In this document: positions 7,875 through 17,876 of the stretch, one piece after another
Position numbering within the stretch: position 1 is the stretch's first letter
Layout: every line of letters begins with the position of its first letter
Source: an uncultured Geobacter sp.
GTDB taxonomy: Bacteria > Desulfobacterota > Desulfuromonadia > Geobacterales > Geobacteraceae
Direction of reading: 5' to 3'
Assembly: GCA_903915655.1 (NCBI GenBank)
Contig: CAIWTU010000152.1
Span: 1 to 38,767 of the forward strand
DNA length: 38,767 nucleotides
Notes under the pieces: model-generated
Database searches by the model: none
Told to the model about the DNA's origin: nothing
Seen by the model: the letters and a program-made list of their open reading frames with translations, nothing else
Translations under genes and position numbers: made by a program

Positions 7875-10800
7875 ATGGATCAGGCAAATTTTGCACATCT
7901 GCATATGCATACCCAGTATTCCCTTCTCGACGGCGCCATAAAGCTCAAGGATCTGGTCAGAAAAGCTAAAGAATACAAGATGCCGGCGGTGGCGATCACC
8001 GATCATGGCAACATGTTCGGCGCCATGGAGTTCTATCTCGAATGCAAGTCGGCGGGAATCAAGCCGATAATAGGGTGCGAACTCTACGTCGCTCCCGGTT
8101 CACGTCTCATCAAAGAGGCGAAGGGGATAGGTGACGCGGCTTACCACCTGATCCTCCTCTGCGAAAATCTCAAGGGGTACAGGAACCTCTGCAAACTGGT
8201 CTCCATCGGCTATAAGGAAGGTTTCTACTACCGCCCACGTATCGACAAGGAAGTGCTCCGGGATCACTCGGAAGGGCTGATTGCTCTTTCCGCATGCCTC
8301 AAGGGTGAAGTGGCCTGGCTCTGCGGAAAAGATAAGATTTCCGAAGCGGTGGCCGTTGCCGCTGAATTTGCCCGACTCTTCCCCGACCGCTATTATCTCG
8401 AACTTCAGGAAAATACCCTCCCCGAGCAGGAAATTGCAAATAAAAGAGTCATGGCGGTGGCGGCGGAATTGAGTCTGCCGCTGGTGGCAACCAATGACTG
8501 CCATTATCTTAATCGTGAAGACGCCAGGGCCCATGAGGTGCTTCTCTGCATTCAGACCGGAAAGACCATGGGGGATCCCTCCCACATGTGCTTCTCGGCT
8601 GATGAGTTTTACTTCAAATCTCCAGGGGAGATGGCCAGGGCTTTTTACTATGCCCCCGAAGCCATCGCCAATACCGTCCGGATTGCCGACAGGTGCGAGC
8701 TCTCCTTTGATTTCAAGACTTATCATTTCCCAAAGTATATTCCGCCGGAAGGCAAATCCCTGGAAGAGGAGCTGGCAGAAGAGGCCCGGCAGGGGTTGGT
8801 GTCGCGTCTGGCGGCCATAAGGGAAAAGAGGCCCGATTTTGCCATCGAAGACGAGCAGGGTTATTATGCCAGGCTGGCGATAGAACTGGAATGCATCAAC
8901 TCCATGGGTTTTCCGGGCTATTTTCTGATTGTGGCGGATTTTATCAACTGGGCGAAAAATCACGACATACCTGTCGGGCCGGGTAGGGGGTCCGCAGCCG
9001 GTTCGCTGGTTGCGTATGCCCTTCGGATAACCGACCTTGACCCGATCCCGTACAACCTCCTGTTTGAGCGTTTTCTCAATCCCGAGCGTATCTCCATGCC
9101 TGATATCGACGTCGACTTCTGCCAGGACCGTCGCGAGGAAGTCATCCAGTATGTGACCGAAAAATACGGTCGGGACAAGGTCTGTCAGATAATAACCTTC
9201 GGTACCATGGCTGCGAAAGGGGTGATCAGGGACGTGGGCCGCGCCCTCGATTTCCCCTACAGCGAGGTGGACAAAATATCCAAGCTCGTACCCAATGTCC
9301 TCAATATCCAGCTGGCGGATGCATTGAAACAGGAGCCGCGACTCAACGAGCTTGCCGAGGCCGATCCTCGTATCAGACAGCTCCTTGATACTGCGCTCCG
9401 TTTGGAAGGGCTGACCAGGCACGCTTCCACCCATGCTGCAGGGGTTGTGGTCGCACCTGAAGCGCTGGAAGAGTTCTGTCCGGTATATAAGGATCAGAAG
9501 AGCGAGTCGATAACGACTCAGTTCACCATGAAATTTGTAGAAAAAATCGGTCTGGTCAAGTTCGATTTTCTCGGTCTCAAGAACCTGACCGTTATCGATA
9601 ATGCCGTCAAGCTGATCCGCACAGGTAAAGATCCCTCATTTGATATCTCCAGGCTGAGTGATGATGATGAGGCCACCTACCAGCTGCTGCAGTCTGGCAA
9701 TACTACCGGGGTTTTCCAGCTGGAGTCGAGCGGGATGAAGGAACTGCTGGTCAAGCTGAAGCCTTCCTGTTTCGAAGATATTATCGCCGTCTGCGCACTC
9801 TATCGTCCCGGTCCTCTCGGTTCAGGCATGGTTGACGATTTTATTGACCGCAAGCATGGCAGGAAGTCGGTAACCTACGAACTTTCCCAGCTGCAACCGA
9901 TCTTGAAAGACACCTATGGAGTTATCGTATACCAGGAGCAGGTCATGCAGATTGCCCGTTCGCTGGGGGGGTATTCCCTGGGGGGGGCCGACCTGCTCCG
10001 CCGCGCCATGGGTAAGAAAGATGCGGTTGAAATGGCCCGACAGAAAGAACATTTTTTGGCTGGGGCAAAAGAACAGCATATTGACCCCCGCAAGGCCGAG
10101 GCTATTTTCGACCTGATGGCCAAGTTTGCCGAGTACGGTTTTAACAAGTCCCATTCGGCGGCCTACGCCCTGCTTGCCTTTCAGACAGCCTATCTGAAGA
10201 CCCATTATCCGGTAGAATTCATGGCAGCCCTCCTCACCGAAGACATGGATAATACCGACAAGGTCATCAAGAACATCACCGATTGTCGGGAGATGGGGAT
10301 AGATGTCCAGCCTCCCGATATTAATGCGTCCAACCGCTCTTTCAAGGTCCTGGAAAACTCGATGCGTTTCGGACTCGGCGCGGTTAAAAATGTAGGCGGG
10401 GCGGCGGTAGATGCTATCATCGAGGCGAGAACCGTTGGGAGCTACAAGGACCTATATGATTTCTGCGAGAGGGTTGACCTTCGCCGGGTGAACAAGCGTG
10501 TAATCGAATCGCTGATCAGGTGCGGTGCATTTGATTCCACCGGCGCAAAGAGGTCACAGGTAATGGCGGTGCTGGAATCGGCTACTGAACTGGGGCAGAG
10601 AATCCAGAAGGAAAAAGAGAGTGCCCAGGGATCGCTGTTCGGCGCAGCTGAAATTGCGAAAGGAAATGGCAACGGCAACCACCCCTTACCCGATATCAGG
10701 GAATGGAGGGAAAAAGATCTCCTCGCCTATGAGAAGGAAGCGCTCGGTTTTTACATAACCGGACACCCTCTGGCCCGCTATGCTGCCGATGTCAAACGGC

Positions 10801-11342
10801 TGGCCACGGTAGATACTGCCACTTTGCGGGAAAAATCTGACAAGAACGAGGTGCGGATCTGCGGTATTGTTGCTTCTCTCAGCGAAAAGATAACCAGGAA
10901 GGGTGACCGGATGGCCTTTGCCGTCCTGGAAGACCAGATAGGGTCTGTGGAGATCATGGTTTTTCCTGATGTATATGCCAGGGTCTCCGAATTTCTCAAG
11001 ACCGATGATCCGCTTCTGGTAACCGGCATTGTCGAGTTCAGTGAGGAAAATTGTAAGATCAAGACGTCCGATATCGTCCCTTTGCGCGTGGCCAAAGAGC
11101 AGAGCGCTAAAAAGGTCAATTTTATCATCAGGGCGAACGCTGTCCGTAGAGAGCAGCTGGAATCGCTGAAAATAATTATCGACAGGTACAGGGGCGACTG
11201 CGCTGCATCCCTGCAGATCGACATACAGGGTAGAAGCAGGACCACCATAAAACTTGCCGATTCCTTTTCCGTCAAGGCGAGCGAAGATCTGTCACAAGAG
11301 CTGGAAAGCCTGTTTGGTTACAATGTAACTTCTTTTACATAG
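7875..11342 (+). CDS. dnaE: DNA polymerase III alpha subunit
   Basis: This is the replicative polymerase subunit. At 1155 aa it has the normal DnaE length. The PHP domain begins at once with HLHMHT (His8, His10, His12), so its metal-site histidines appear present at the N-terminus. The polymerase carboxylates are Asp412 and Asp414 in PDIDVDF and Asp564 in FDFLGL. The helix-hairpin-helix region follows, then an OB fold at about 993-1065 (VRICGIV), and a C-terminal tau-binding region. AAAGGA lies 3 bases ahead of the ATG, slightly close. G7 and G8 runs at 9964-9970 and 9980-9987 encode Gly-rich turns. accA follows after a repeat-bearing gap. Confidence 0.97.
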   Translation: MDQANFAHLHMHTQYSLLDGAIKLKDLVRKAKEYKMPAVAITDHGNMFGAMEFYLECKSAGIKPIIGCELYVAPGSRLIKEAKGIGDAAYHLILLCENLKGYRNLCKLVSIGYKEGFYYRPRIDKEVLRDHSEGLIALSACLKGEVAWLCGKDKISEAVAVAAEFARLFPDRYYLELQENTLPEQEIANKRVMAVAAELSLPLVATNDCHYLNREDARAHEVLLCIQTGKTMGDPSHMCFSADEFYFKSPGEMARAFYYAPEAIANTVRIADRCELSFDFKTYHFPKYIPPEGKSLEEELAEEARQGLVSRLAAIREKRPDFAIEDEQGYYARLAIELECINSMGFPGYFLIVADFINWAKNHDIPVGPGRGSAAGSLVAYALRITDLDPIPYNLLFERFLNPERISMPDIDVDFCQDRREEVIQYVTEKYGRDKVCQIITFGTMAAKGVIRDVGRALDFPYSEVDKISKLVPNVLNIQLADALKQEPRLNELAEADPRIRQLLDTALRLEGLTRHASTHAAGVVVAPEALEEFCPVYKDQKSESITTQFTMKFVEKIGLVKFDFLGLKNLTVIDNAVKLIRTGKDPSFDISRLSDDDEATYQLLQSGNTTGVFQLESSGMKELLVKLKPSCFEDIIAVCALYRPGPLGSGMVDDFIDRKHGRKSVTYELSQLQPILKDTYGVIVYQEQVMQIARSLGGYSLGGADLLRRAMGKKDAVEMARQKEHFLAGAKEQHIDPRKAEAIFDLMAKFAEYGFNKSHSAAYALLAFQTAYLKTHYPVEFMAALLTEDMDNTDKVIKNITDCREMGIDVQPPDINASNRSFKVLENSMRFGLGAVKNVGGAAVDAIIEARTVGSYKDLYDFCERVDLRRVNKRVIESLIRCGAFDSTGAKRSQVMAVLESATELGQRIQKEKESAQGSLFGAAEIAKGNGNGNHPLPDIREWREKDLLAYEKEALGFYITGHPLARYAADVKRLATVDTATLREKSDKNEVRICGIVASLSEKITRKGDRMAFAVLEDQIGSVEIMVFPDVYARVSEFLKTDDPLLVTGIVEFSEENCKIKTSDIVPLRVAKEQSAKKVNFIIRANAVRREQLESLKIIIDRYRGDCAASLQIDIQGRSRTTIKLADSFSVKASEDLSQELESLFGYNVTSFT

Positions 11343-11346
11343 TGGA

Positions 11347-11472
11347 GGCTCTTGCAAAATGATGGTTATCCCCGAATGCCTCTATCGGGAATCCCGTCTG
11401 TTAGGCAGTTAAAGTCTGGATTCCGGCTAGAAGCCTGCCGGAATGACAATTATTTCAACTTTTGCAAGAGGC
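11347..11472. repeat. MITE-like intergenic element with terminal inverted repeats (copy A)
   Basis: The 126-base element lies between dnaE and accA. Its ends are inverted repeats, GGCTCTTGCAAAA (11347-11359) and TTTTGCAAGAGGC (11460-11472), with one mismatch in 13. Inside, ATTCCGGC (11420-11427) and GCCGGAAT (11437-11444) form an 8-bp hairpin of the ATTCC(C)GC...GC(G)GGAAT kind that is common in dispersed repeats of this bacterial group. No coding capacity and no clear target-site duplication are seen. A related left half occurs at 19010. Confidence 0.7.
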
Positions 11473-11523
11473 GAACTGTTTCAGCTTTTTTCGATGTAGA
11501 GGAAACGTAAGGAGATCAACACG

Positions 11524-12480
11524 ATGTCAATGCATCATTCTTTCGATTTTGAAAAACCGGTTCTGGAACTGGAAAACAAAATCCATGAACTGCTTGAATT
11601 ATCCAAAGACGGCACAGACCTTAAGTCCGAAATTGCGCGACTTGGAAAAAAGGCTGACAGACTGCGGGAGGAAATATTTTCCAACCTTACCCGCTGGCAG
11701 ATTCTGCAGGTAGCCAGGCACATAAACCGGCCATTTACGACCGACTATATCAGGCTTATATTCACCGATTTCGTGGAACTGCACGGTGATCGGAATTTTG
11801 GCGATGACCACGCCATTGTTGCCGGCCTGGCAAGGCTGGACGGTGAACCGGTTATGGTTATTGGTCACCAGAAAGGTCGTGATACCAAAGAGAAAGTGTT
11901 CCGTAATTTTGGCATGCCCAACCCGGAAGGGTACCGGAAGGCTCTGCGACTGATGGAAATGGCGGAGAGGTTCAAACTTCCGATCATTACCTTTGTCGAT
12001 ACTCCCGGCGCTTTCCCCGGTATCGGCGCCGAGGAAAGAGGGCAGGCCGAAGCCATAGCCAGGAATCTGCGTGAAATGTCTACCCTGACCGTACCGATTA
12101 TCGTGACGGTTACCGGTGAGGGAGGGTCTGGCGGCGCCTTGGCAATTGCAGTCGGCGACAGGATTCTGATGCTTGAATATTCGGTATATTCGGTGATCTC
12201 TCCCGAAGGATGCGCCGCAATTCTATGGTCGGACGGGACGAAGGGGGAACTTGCCGCCGAGGCTTTGAAGCTCGCAGCAAAAGACCTCAAGGCTCTGAAT
12301 GTCATTGACGAAATAGTCAAGGAACCTCTGGGGGGAGCCCATCGCGACCATGGGGCAATGGCCGGGTCTCTGCACGAGGCGTTGAGCCGGAACCTGAGGG
12401 AATTGAAAAAAATCCCGACGGATCAACTTGTGGCAGCGCGTTACCTTAAACTCGGCACGATGGCACGCTTCAAGGAGTAA
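11524..12480 (+). CDS. accA: Acetyl-CoA carboxylase carboxyltransferase subunit alpha
   Basis: AccA with AccD forms the carboxyltransferase that moves CO2 from carboxybiotin to acetyl-CoA to give malonyl-CoA. The 318-aa length is typical. The N-terminal [12 protein letters not shown] segment is the family signature, and the crotonase-like core has the [11 protein letters not shown] oxyanion loop (about residues 199-209). AAGGAG lies 9 bases before the ATG. accD is not in this window. The placement after dnaE is a common arrangement. The biotin operon at the left end makes its cofactor. Confidence 0.96.
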   Translation: MSMHHSFDFEKPVLELENKIHELLELSKDGTDLKSEIARLGKKADRLREEIFSNLTRWQILQVARHINRPFTTDYIRLIFTDFVELHGDRNFGDDHAIVAGLARLDGEPVMVIGHQKGRDTKEKVFRNFGMPNPEGYRKALRLMEMAERFKLPIITFVDTPGAFPGIGAEERGQAEAIARNLREMSTLTVPIIVTVTGEGGSGGALAIAVGDRILMLEYSVYSVISPEGCAAILWSDGTKGELAAEALKLAAKDLKALNVIDEIVKEPLGGAHRDHGAMAGSLHEALSRNLRELKKIPTDQLVAARYLKLGTMARFKE

Positions 12481-12586
12481 ATGCCGGGCAAGCCTCTACT
12501 CGAATCGCTCACTTTCTTCAATTTTCAGAACAGGGCCGATTAATGGTAGTTTTTTGCGAACCGCTTTCTGGAAGGAGTAGCTGCTG

Positions 12587-13804
12587 ATGGCGAGTGAAGA
12601 GCTGGCAAAGCTGAGGATAGACAAATCAAAAACGAACTTCCGACCTCCGCTCCGCATGAAGACGATTGTATGGTTTGCGGCGCTGATCATTCCTCTTTTG
12701 TTCCTTTCCCTCTACGTTTCAGGGCTCCTTTCTCCGGCGATGTCGGTGAAAGTAGCAACAATTTCTCAAGTATATCCGTACAACTCTTTCTCCCTCCTTA
12801 ATGCCAGCGGTTACGTGGTGGCCCAGCGTAAAGCGGCCGTGGCGTCAAAGACGACCTCTCGGCTCGTCTGGCTTGGCGTCGAGGAAGGGAGCAGGGTCAA
12901 GCAGGGTGAAATAATTGCCCGTCTTGAAGGGGACGATGTAGCTGCCACCCGGAAGCAGGCTGCGGCAAACCTGCAGGTGGCCGTCGCTAATCTGGAACAG
13001 GTCCGGGCAGAGTTGCATGACGCTACCCTGGCCCTTGGCCGTCAGCGTGAATTGTTGCGTCAGGGGATCGTGGCGGAGGCTGACTTTGATGTCGCCGAGG
13101 CCCGGTACAAAAAGGCCAAAGCCTCTGTTTCGGGGGGGGAATCTTCCATAGCTGCGGCAAAGGCGCTGTTGCGAGGCGCCGACGTGGCTGTTGAGTATAC
13201 CCAGATACGAGCCCCTTTCGATGCCGTTGTACTCACAAAAAATGCTTATGTGGGTGATATTGTCACCCCTCTGGGAGCGGCGGCCAATGCGAAGGCATCT
13301 GTGGTCACCATCGCTGATCTTGGATCTCTGCAGGTAGAAACGGACGTTTCCGAGTCAAATCTGGAAAAGATAAAGCCTTCACAACCTTGCGAAATCCAGC
13401 TCGATGCCCTCCCCGAAGCCCGTTTTAGTGGAAGGGTGCACATGATCGTGCCGACTGCGGACCGCTCCAAGGCAACAGTGATGGTCAAGGTCCGTTTTGT
13501 TGATCAGGATCGACGGATTCTTCCGGAGATGAGCGCCATGGTGACCTTTTTGTCCAGGCCGGTTTCAGGATTGGAAAAAAATCCGAGAACGGCGGTAACT
13601 CCTGCCGCGGTTACCACCCGCAATGGCAGAAAAGTCATTTTTCTTCTCCAGGGTGGACGTGCTATTGAAACACCGGTCAAAACTGGTGATAAAATCGGAG
13701 ATTTTATTGAACTTACCGGGGGCGCCAAAGCGGGCGACAAGGTCGTTCTGAAGCCACTGGAGAAACTGAAGGATGGGGCGAAGGTGAGGGTTGCGGAAAA
13801 TTGA
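12587..13804 (+). CDS. Membrane-fusion (HlyD/MacA-type) adaptor of an ABC export system
   Basis: The 405-aa periplasmic adaptor has a single N-terminal membrane anchor (about residues 25-48). A split lipoyl-like domain follows (GYVVAQRKAAV and GVEEGSRVKQGE at about 82-115), then an alpha-hairpin rich in Ala/Leu/Glu (about 130-200), and a beta-barrel with the IRAPFDAVV motif. Such proteins link an inner-membrane pump to an outer-membrane channel. GGAAGGAG lies about 10 bases before the ATG. Its stop overlaps the start of the ATPase gene, so the two are translationally coupled. No TolC-like channel gene is nearby, so a channel encoded elsewhere would be needed. Confidence 0.87.
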   Translation: MASEELAKLRIDKSKTNFRPPLRMKTIVWFAALIIPLLFLSLYVSGLLSPAMSVKVATISQVYPYNSFSLLNASGYVVAQRKAAVASKTTSRLVWLGVEEGSRVKQGEIIARLEGDDVAATRKQAAANLQVAVANLEQVRAELHDATLALGRQRELLRQGIVAEADFDVAEARYKKAKASVSGGESSIAAAKALLRGADVAVEYTQIRAPFDAVVLTKNAYVGDIVTPLGAAANAKASVVTIADLGSLQVETDVSESNLEKIKPSQPCEIQLDALPEARFSGRVHMIVPTADRSKATVMVKVRFVDQDRRILPEMSAMVTFLSRPVSGLEKNPRTAVTPAAVTTRNGRKVIFLLQGGRAIETPVKTGDKIGDFIELTGGAKAGDKVVLKPLEKLKDGAKVRVAEN

Positions 13805-14496
13805 ACAGTACAGTTATAAGGCCACCTATCGTCCGTATCAGGAACCTTACCAAGTCCTACCAGCGGGGGAACCAGAATATCCCTGTCTTGATGGATATAG
13901 ATTTCGACATTGCAGATGGGGAGTTTCTCGCCTTGATGGGTCCGTCCGGTTCCGGCAAAAGCACCCTGCTCAATCTGATAGCCGGCATCGATAAGGCTGA
14001 CACGGGTCAGATCGTTATCGGCGGAGTTGACATTGCGCTACTGACCGAAGCCGAACTCGCTCGATGGCGTTCGACAAATGTCGGTTTTATCTTTCAGTTT
14101 TACAACCTTATTCCGGTCCTTACTGCATTCGAGAATGTCGAACTGCCGCTTCTGCTGACCGCTCTTTCCAGAAAAGAACGATGCGAACATGTAGAAACGG
14201 TGTTGCGCCTGGTCAATCTGGAAGAGCGTATGGACCATTATCCATCACAACTTTCCGGGGGACAGCAGCAGCGGGTTGCCATTGCCCGGGCAATCATCAC
14301 CGATCCGACCATATTGGTTGCGGATGAGCCGACCGGTGATCTCGACCGTCTATCCGCGGAAGATATCCTCACCTTTATAGACCGTCTGAATCGGGAATTC
14401 GGCAAAACCGTTATCATGGTCACACATGATCCTCGGGCTGCGGAGAAGGCGCATCTTGTCAGGCATCTGGAAAAAGGTGTGCTGTCTGACAACTAA
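13801..14496 (+). CDS. ABC transporter ATP-binding protein (MacB/LolD type)
   Basis: The 231-aa ATPase has Walker [10 protein letters not shown] (47-55), Q-loop Gln99, signature LSGGQ (151-155), Walker B ILVADE (171-176) and switch His209. The FQFYNLIP segment after the Q-loop is typical of the MacB/LolD/FtsE group that drives FtsX-type permeases and does not pump through the membrane in the classical way. The start is a TTG that overlaps the adaptor stop (TTGA, 13801-13804). The next in-frame ATG falls inside the nucleotide-binding domain. Two permease genes follow. Confidence 0.92.
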   Translation: MNSTVIRPPIVRIRNLTKSYQRGNQNIPVLMDIDFDIADGEFLALMGPSGSGKSTLLNLIAGIDKADTGQIVIGGVDIALLTEAELARWRSTNVGFIFQFYNLIPVLTAFENVELPLLLTALSRKERCEHVETVLRLVNLEERMDHYPSQLSGGQQQRVAIARAIITDPTILVADEPTGDLDRLSAEDILTFIDRLNREFGKTVIMVTHDPRAAEKAHLVRHLEKGVLSDN

Positions 14497-14553
14497 TGTT
14501 TCTTATCCGGAATCTTCGGATGGAAACTACTTCCGGAATGGTTGCTGACCGTT

Positions 14554-15711
14554 ATGTTTTTTCTGAAACTCATCATTCGCAATGCGTTTCGCCACCGGCT
14601 CCGCACGGTTCTGACCGTTGTCGGTGTCGCGATTGCCGTCATGGCCTTCGGGCTCCTGAGTACACTGGTCGGGCTCTGGTATCTCGGTGTTGAATCGTCG
14701 TCAGCGACCCGATTGGTCACACGCAACTCTATCTCCCTTGTCTTTTCCCTTCCTGTCGCCTATAAGGACCGGATACGCCAGGTTCCGGGGGTGAAAAGCG
14801 TTTCCTGGGGCAACTGGTTCGGGGGGGTCTATATTGAGCCGAAGAATTTCTTCCCCAATTTTGCCGTGGAGCCTGGAAGCTACCTGGGCCTCTACCCTGA
14901 ATTTATACTCCCCCCCGATCAGAAGGCTGCCTTTCTGCTTGACCGGCGTGGGGCCGTGGCCGGCAGGAAGCTGGCGGAAAAGTATCGATGGAAAACAGGC
15001 GATCAGATCACGCTGAAGGGGACGATCTTCCCGGGAGAGTGGCCATTTGTGCTTCGAGGAATTTACCGGGGGGCTCAGAAGAGCACCGATGAGACACAGT
15101 TTTTCTTTAACTGGAACTACCTGAATGAAACCCTGAAAAAAACCGTGCCACGCCGTGCCGATCAGGTCGGTTTTTATATGACCGGAGTGTCGAGACCGGA
15201 CCAGGCAGCGGAAGTGTCGGTGGCGATAGACACCCTGTTTCACAATTCACTTGCGGAAACCCTTACCGAGACCGAGAAGGCATTCCAGTTGGGGTTTGTT
15301 TCGATGACGGAGGCGATTATGGTTGCCATCAGGATTGTTTCCTATGTTGTGATTGTGATCATCATGGTTGTTGCGGCCAACACCATGGCGATGACCGCGC
15401 GCGAAAGGATGGGGGAGTTTGCTACCCTTAAAACTCTCGGATTCGGGCCCTGGTACATTGCTCTGGTTGTGTTTGGCGAATCGATAACCATCTCAATGGT
15501 CGGCGGCTTTACCGGGGTGTTGCTGACCTTCCCTGCCGCCTGCTGGATCGAAGCGGAGCTGAGCCAGTTTTTCCCGGTCTTTAACATTTCTCCGATGACC
15601 ATCTATCTCGACCTTCTCGCTTCTTTTACCGTCGGGGTGACTGCAGCGGTCTTCCCCACCTGGCGGGGTGTGACCATCGGGATTGCCGAAGGGTTGCGAA
15701 GGGTCGGATAA
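14554..15711 (+). CDS. FtsX/MacB-type ABC transporter permease, first of two
   Basis: The 385-aa protein has the FtsX/MacB permease plan. One N-terminal membrane helix (FRHRLRTVLTVVGVAIAV) is followed by a large periplasmic domain of about 230 residues, then three C-terminal helices. The cytoplasmic loop segment MTARERMGEFATLKTLGF is the conserved contact to the ATPase. The ATG at 14554 is chosen. A TTG at 14542 is in frame but no clear ribosome-binding site supports either start, so this is uncertain. It is paired with a second, diverged permease and probably forms a heterodimer with it. Confidence 0.87.
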   Translation: MFFLKLIIRNAFRHRLRTVLTVVGVAIAVMAFGLLSTLVGLWYLGVESSSATRLVTRNSISLVFSLPVAYKDRIRQVPGVKSVSWGNWFGGVYIEPKNFFPNFAVEPGSYLGLYPEFILPPDQKAAFLLDRRGAVAGRKLAEKYRWKTGDQITLKGTIFPGEWPFVLRGIYRGAQKSTDETQFFFNWNYLNETLKKTVPRRADQVGFYMTGVSRPDQAAEVSVAIDTLFHNSLAETLTETEKAFQLGFVSMTEAIMVAIRIVSYVVIVIIMVVAANTMAMTARERMGEFATLKTLGFGPWYIALVVFGESITISMVGGFTGVLLTFPAACWIEAELSQFFPVFNISPMTIYLDLLASFTVGVTAAVFPTWRGVTIGIAEGLRRVG

Positions 15712-15769
15712 AGGGTCCGGACCTCCGTTATCAGATGATTTATCGGACATTGAACATCAGAGAAATTTT

Positions 15770-16936
15770 GTGGGCATTCCATACTCTTACAGTTTCAGAA
15801 ACCTCTGGACACGGCGCCTTACCACCATTCTGACCGCTTCCGGAATGGCGCTGGTGGTCTTTGTCTTTGCCGTCACAATGATGCTTGCCGAAGGGCTGCG
15901 CAAGACCCTTATTGACACCGGCTCCTACGATAACGTGGTGGTTATCCGCAAGGGGGCCGGTTCCGAGGTGCAGAGTGGCGTCGAAAGGTCGCAGGCATCG
16001 ATTGTGGCGGGGCAGCCCGAGGTAGCGATTGGAGAGGGGGGACTCTCTCTCCTGGCCAAGGAGTTGGTGGTCCTGATAAATCTGCCGAAGAGGATAAGCA
16101 ACAAACCGGCAAATGTCGTCATAAGGGGGGTCGGTCCTGTATCACTGGCTCTGCGGCCGCAGGTTAAACTGGTGCTGGGGCGGATGCCGAGGCCAGGATC
16201 GGCGGAGGTGATCGCCGGCAAGAATGTTGCCGAGCGCTTCCAGGGGGGAGGGCCAGGGGAGACGCTGAGGTTCGGGATGCGGAACTGGACCGTTGTCGGG
16301 GTCTTTGATGCGGGTAATACCGGCTTTAATTCGGAGATATGGGGAGACGTCGATCAGCTTATGCAGGCGTTTCGCAGGCCGGTCTATTCTTCGGTAATCT
16401 TCAGACTTCGTGATTCATCGGGATTTGACTCGGTCAGGGAGCGGATCGAGCATGACCCGCGACTTTCCCTCGAAGCAAAGCGGGAGACCCGTTTCTATGC
16501 GGACCAGTCGGAGGCCATGACCAAATTTCTCCGTATTCTCGGGATCACGCTGACGATAATATTTTCCCTTGGGGCCGTTATCGGTGCGATGATCACGATG
16601 TACGCCGCCGTGGCAAACCGGACCACTGAAATAGGGACACTCAGGGCTTTAGGCTTCATGAGGTCCAGCATCCTGGCTGCCTTTATCCTGGAGTCACTTT
16701 TCCTCGGGCTGCTGGGTGGGATGGTCGGACTTTTTTTTGCTTCATTCATGCAGCTTGTTACAATCTCTACAATGAACTGGCAGACCTTTGCCGAACTTGC
16801 CTTCGGTTTCAACCTGACCTTCGAAATTGCCTGGAAATCGCTCCTTTTTTCGCTCTTCATGGGGTTTGCCGGAGGGTTGCTCCCTGCGGCCCGGGCCGCA
16901 GGGATGAATATCGTTGCGGCGTTGAGGTCGACATAG
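15770..16936 (+). CDS. FtsX/MacB-type ABC transporter permease, second of two
   Basis: The protein has the same architecture as the gene before it. An N-terminal helix (LWTRRLTTILTASGMALVV) and a periplasmic domain are followed by three C-terminal helices with the NRTTEIGTLRALGF contact loop. The two permeases are similar in plan but clearly diverged. The start is uncertain. The open frame extends back to a TTG at 15683, inside the end of the first permease, but the added N-terminus is hydrophilic and unlike the family. The GTG at 15770 gives a 388-aa protein that begins just before the family core and is preferred. Confidence 0.84.
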   Translation: MGIPYSYSFRNLWTRRLTTILTASGMALVVFVFAVTMMLAEGLRKTLIDTGSYDNVVVIRKGAGSEVQSGVERSQASIVAGQPEVAIGEGGLSLLAKELVVLINLPKRISNKPANVVIRGVGPVSLALRPQVKLVLGRMPRPGSAEVIAGKNVAERFQGGGPGETLRFGMRNWTVVGVFDAGNTGFNSEIWGDVDQLMQAFRRPVYSSVIFRLRDSSGFDSVRERIEHDPRLSLEAKRETRFYADQSEAMTKFLRILGITLTIIFSLGAVIGAMITMYAAVANRTTEIGTLRALGFMRSSILAAFILESLFLGLLGGMVGLFFASFMQLVTISTMNWQTFAELAFGFNLTFEIAWKSLLFSLFMGFAGGLLPAARAAGMNIVAALRST

Positions 16937-16997
16937 TGCGAAGGTAATGGAAAGAAGGTTCCACCGTAGAATTACCTGAGAAGATGGAGAGGGTCAA

Positions 16998-17738
16998 ATG
17001 CAGAATTTTTACCTGAAGACAGCAAACCTGGCCTGGTTCCTGTTGATCGTTTCGCTGCTCCTGTATAGTCTGGATTACCTGGTTTTCGGCAGGGCCGGCG
17101 ATCTGGTTTCAAGCTTTCTCGGTAACCTCGCCTTTCTTCCAGTCTATGTCCTCTTCGTCACGCTCATTATCGAGCGTATTTTGAAGGAGCGGGAAAAGCT
17201 CGTCATGATGCGGAAAATGAACATGGCTATCGGGGTCTTTTTCAGCGAAGTCGGAGCTACCCTTTTGCGGGACTTTTCCGGTTTTCTTACAGATTATGCA
17301 GAACTAACCGTCCGGCTCGCTGTTACGATGCGATGGGAAGCGAAGGATTTTGCAGATGCAAAAGATTTTATTCTGAATCAGGACTTTAACGTTGATTGCC
17401 GTGGGAACGACCTCTCTGGCCTGAAGAATTTCCTCATGGGGGAAAGACAGTTTTTCCTCGGCCTCCTTGAGAATCCAAACCTCTTGGAGCACGACGAATT
17501 TACCGATCTGCTTTGGGCGGTCTTTCACCTGATGGAAGAACTTGCCGCAAGGGAAAGGCTTGACGGGCTCCCCCAGTCTGATCTGGATCACCTTGCTCTC
17601 GATATACATCGAGTCTATAAAATCCTGATGCGCCAGTGGGTGCAGTACATGTATCACTTGAAAAGTGATTATCCCTACCTCTACTCTCTGGCTGTCCGCA
17701 CCAACCCGATGAATCCGGATGCAAGCGTGGAGGTTTAG
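16998..17738 (+). CDS. Unrecognised protein with two N-terminal membrane helices
   Basis: I do not recognise a family for this 246-aa protein. Two hydrophobic segments at about residues 10-30 and 38-60 form a hairpin. The rest is a mostly helical, charged cytoplasmic region with many Leu, Phe, Asp and Glu, and no enzyme motif is visible. GGAGAGG lies just before the ATG. It follows the second permease by only 61 bases with no terminator between, so it may belong to the ABC export transcript, possibly as an accessory membrane protein. That link is inference from position only. Confidence 0.6.
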   Translation: MQNFYLKTANLAWFLLIVSLLLYSLDYLVFGRAGDLVSSFLGNLAFLPVYVLFVTLIIERILKEREKLVMMRKMNMAIGVFFSEVGATLLRDFSGFLTDYAELTVRLAVTMRWEAKDFADAKDFILNQDFNVDCRGNDLSGLKNFLMGERQFFLGLLENPNLLEHDEFTDLLWAVFHLMEELAARERLDGLPQSDLDHLALDIHRVYKILMRQWVQYMYHLKSDYPYLYSLAVRTNPMNPDASVEV

Positions 17739-17846
17739 CACGGTTTTGCTCTCCACTCGACCTGGCCAGCTCATTTCGATGCTGGCTGCTCGCGGATAGT
17801 CGCTCTCGGTGACCTACCGCTGAAAAAGCCGGCAAAATAAGTCGGT

Positions 17847-17852
17847 TATAAT
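17847..17852 (+). promoter_or_regulatory. Possible -10 element ahead of the M29 peptidase gene
   Basis: A perfect TATAAT lies 24 bases before the start codon. No convincing -35 box is found at 16-18 bases, so this is weak support for a promoter. Confidence 0.3.
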
Positions 17853-17876
17853 ATCAAGAGAAAAGGAATTCTATCA

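Noticed and set aside
8100-9434. 444-codon minus-strand open frame opposite dnaE
   Set aside because: It is long but entirely antisense to the conserved polymerase core. It arises from codon bias and shows no domain.
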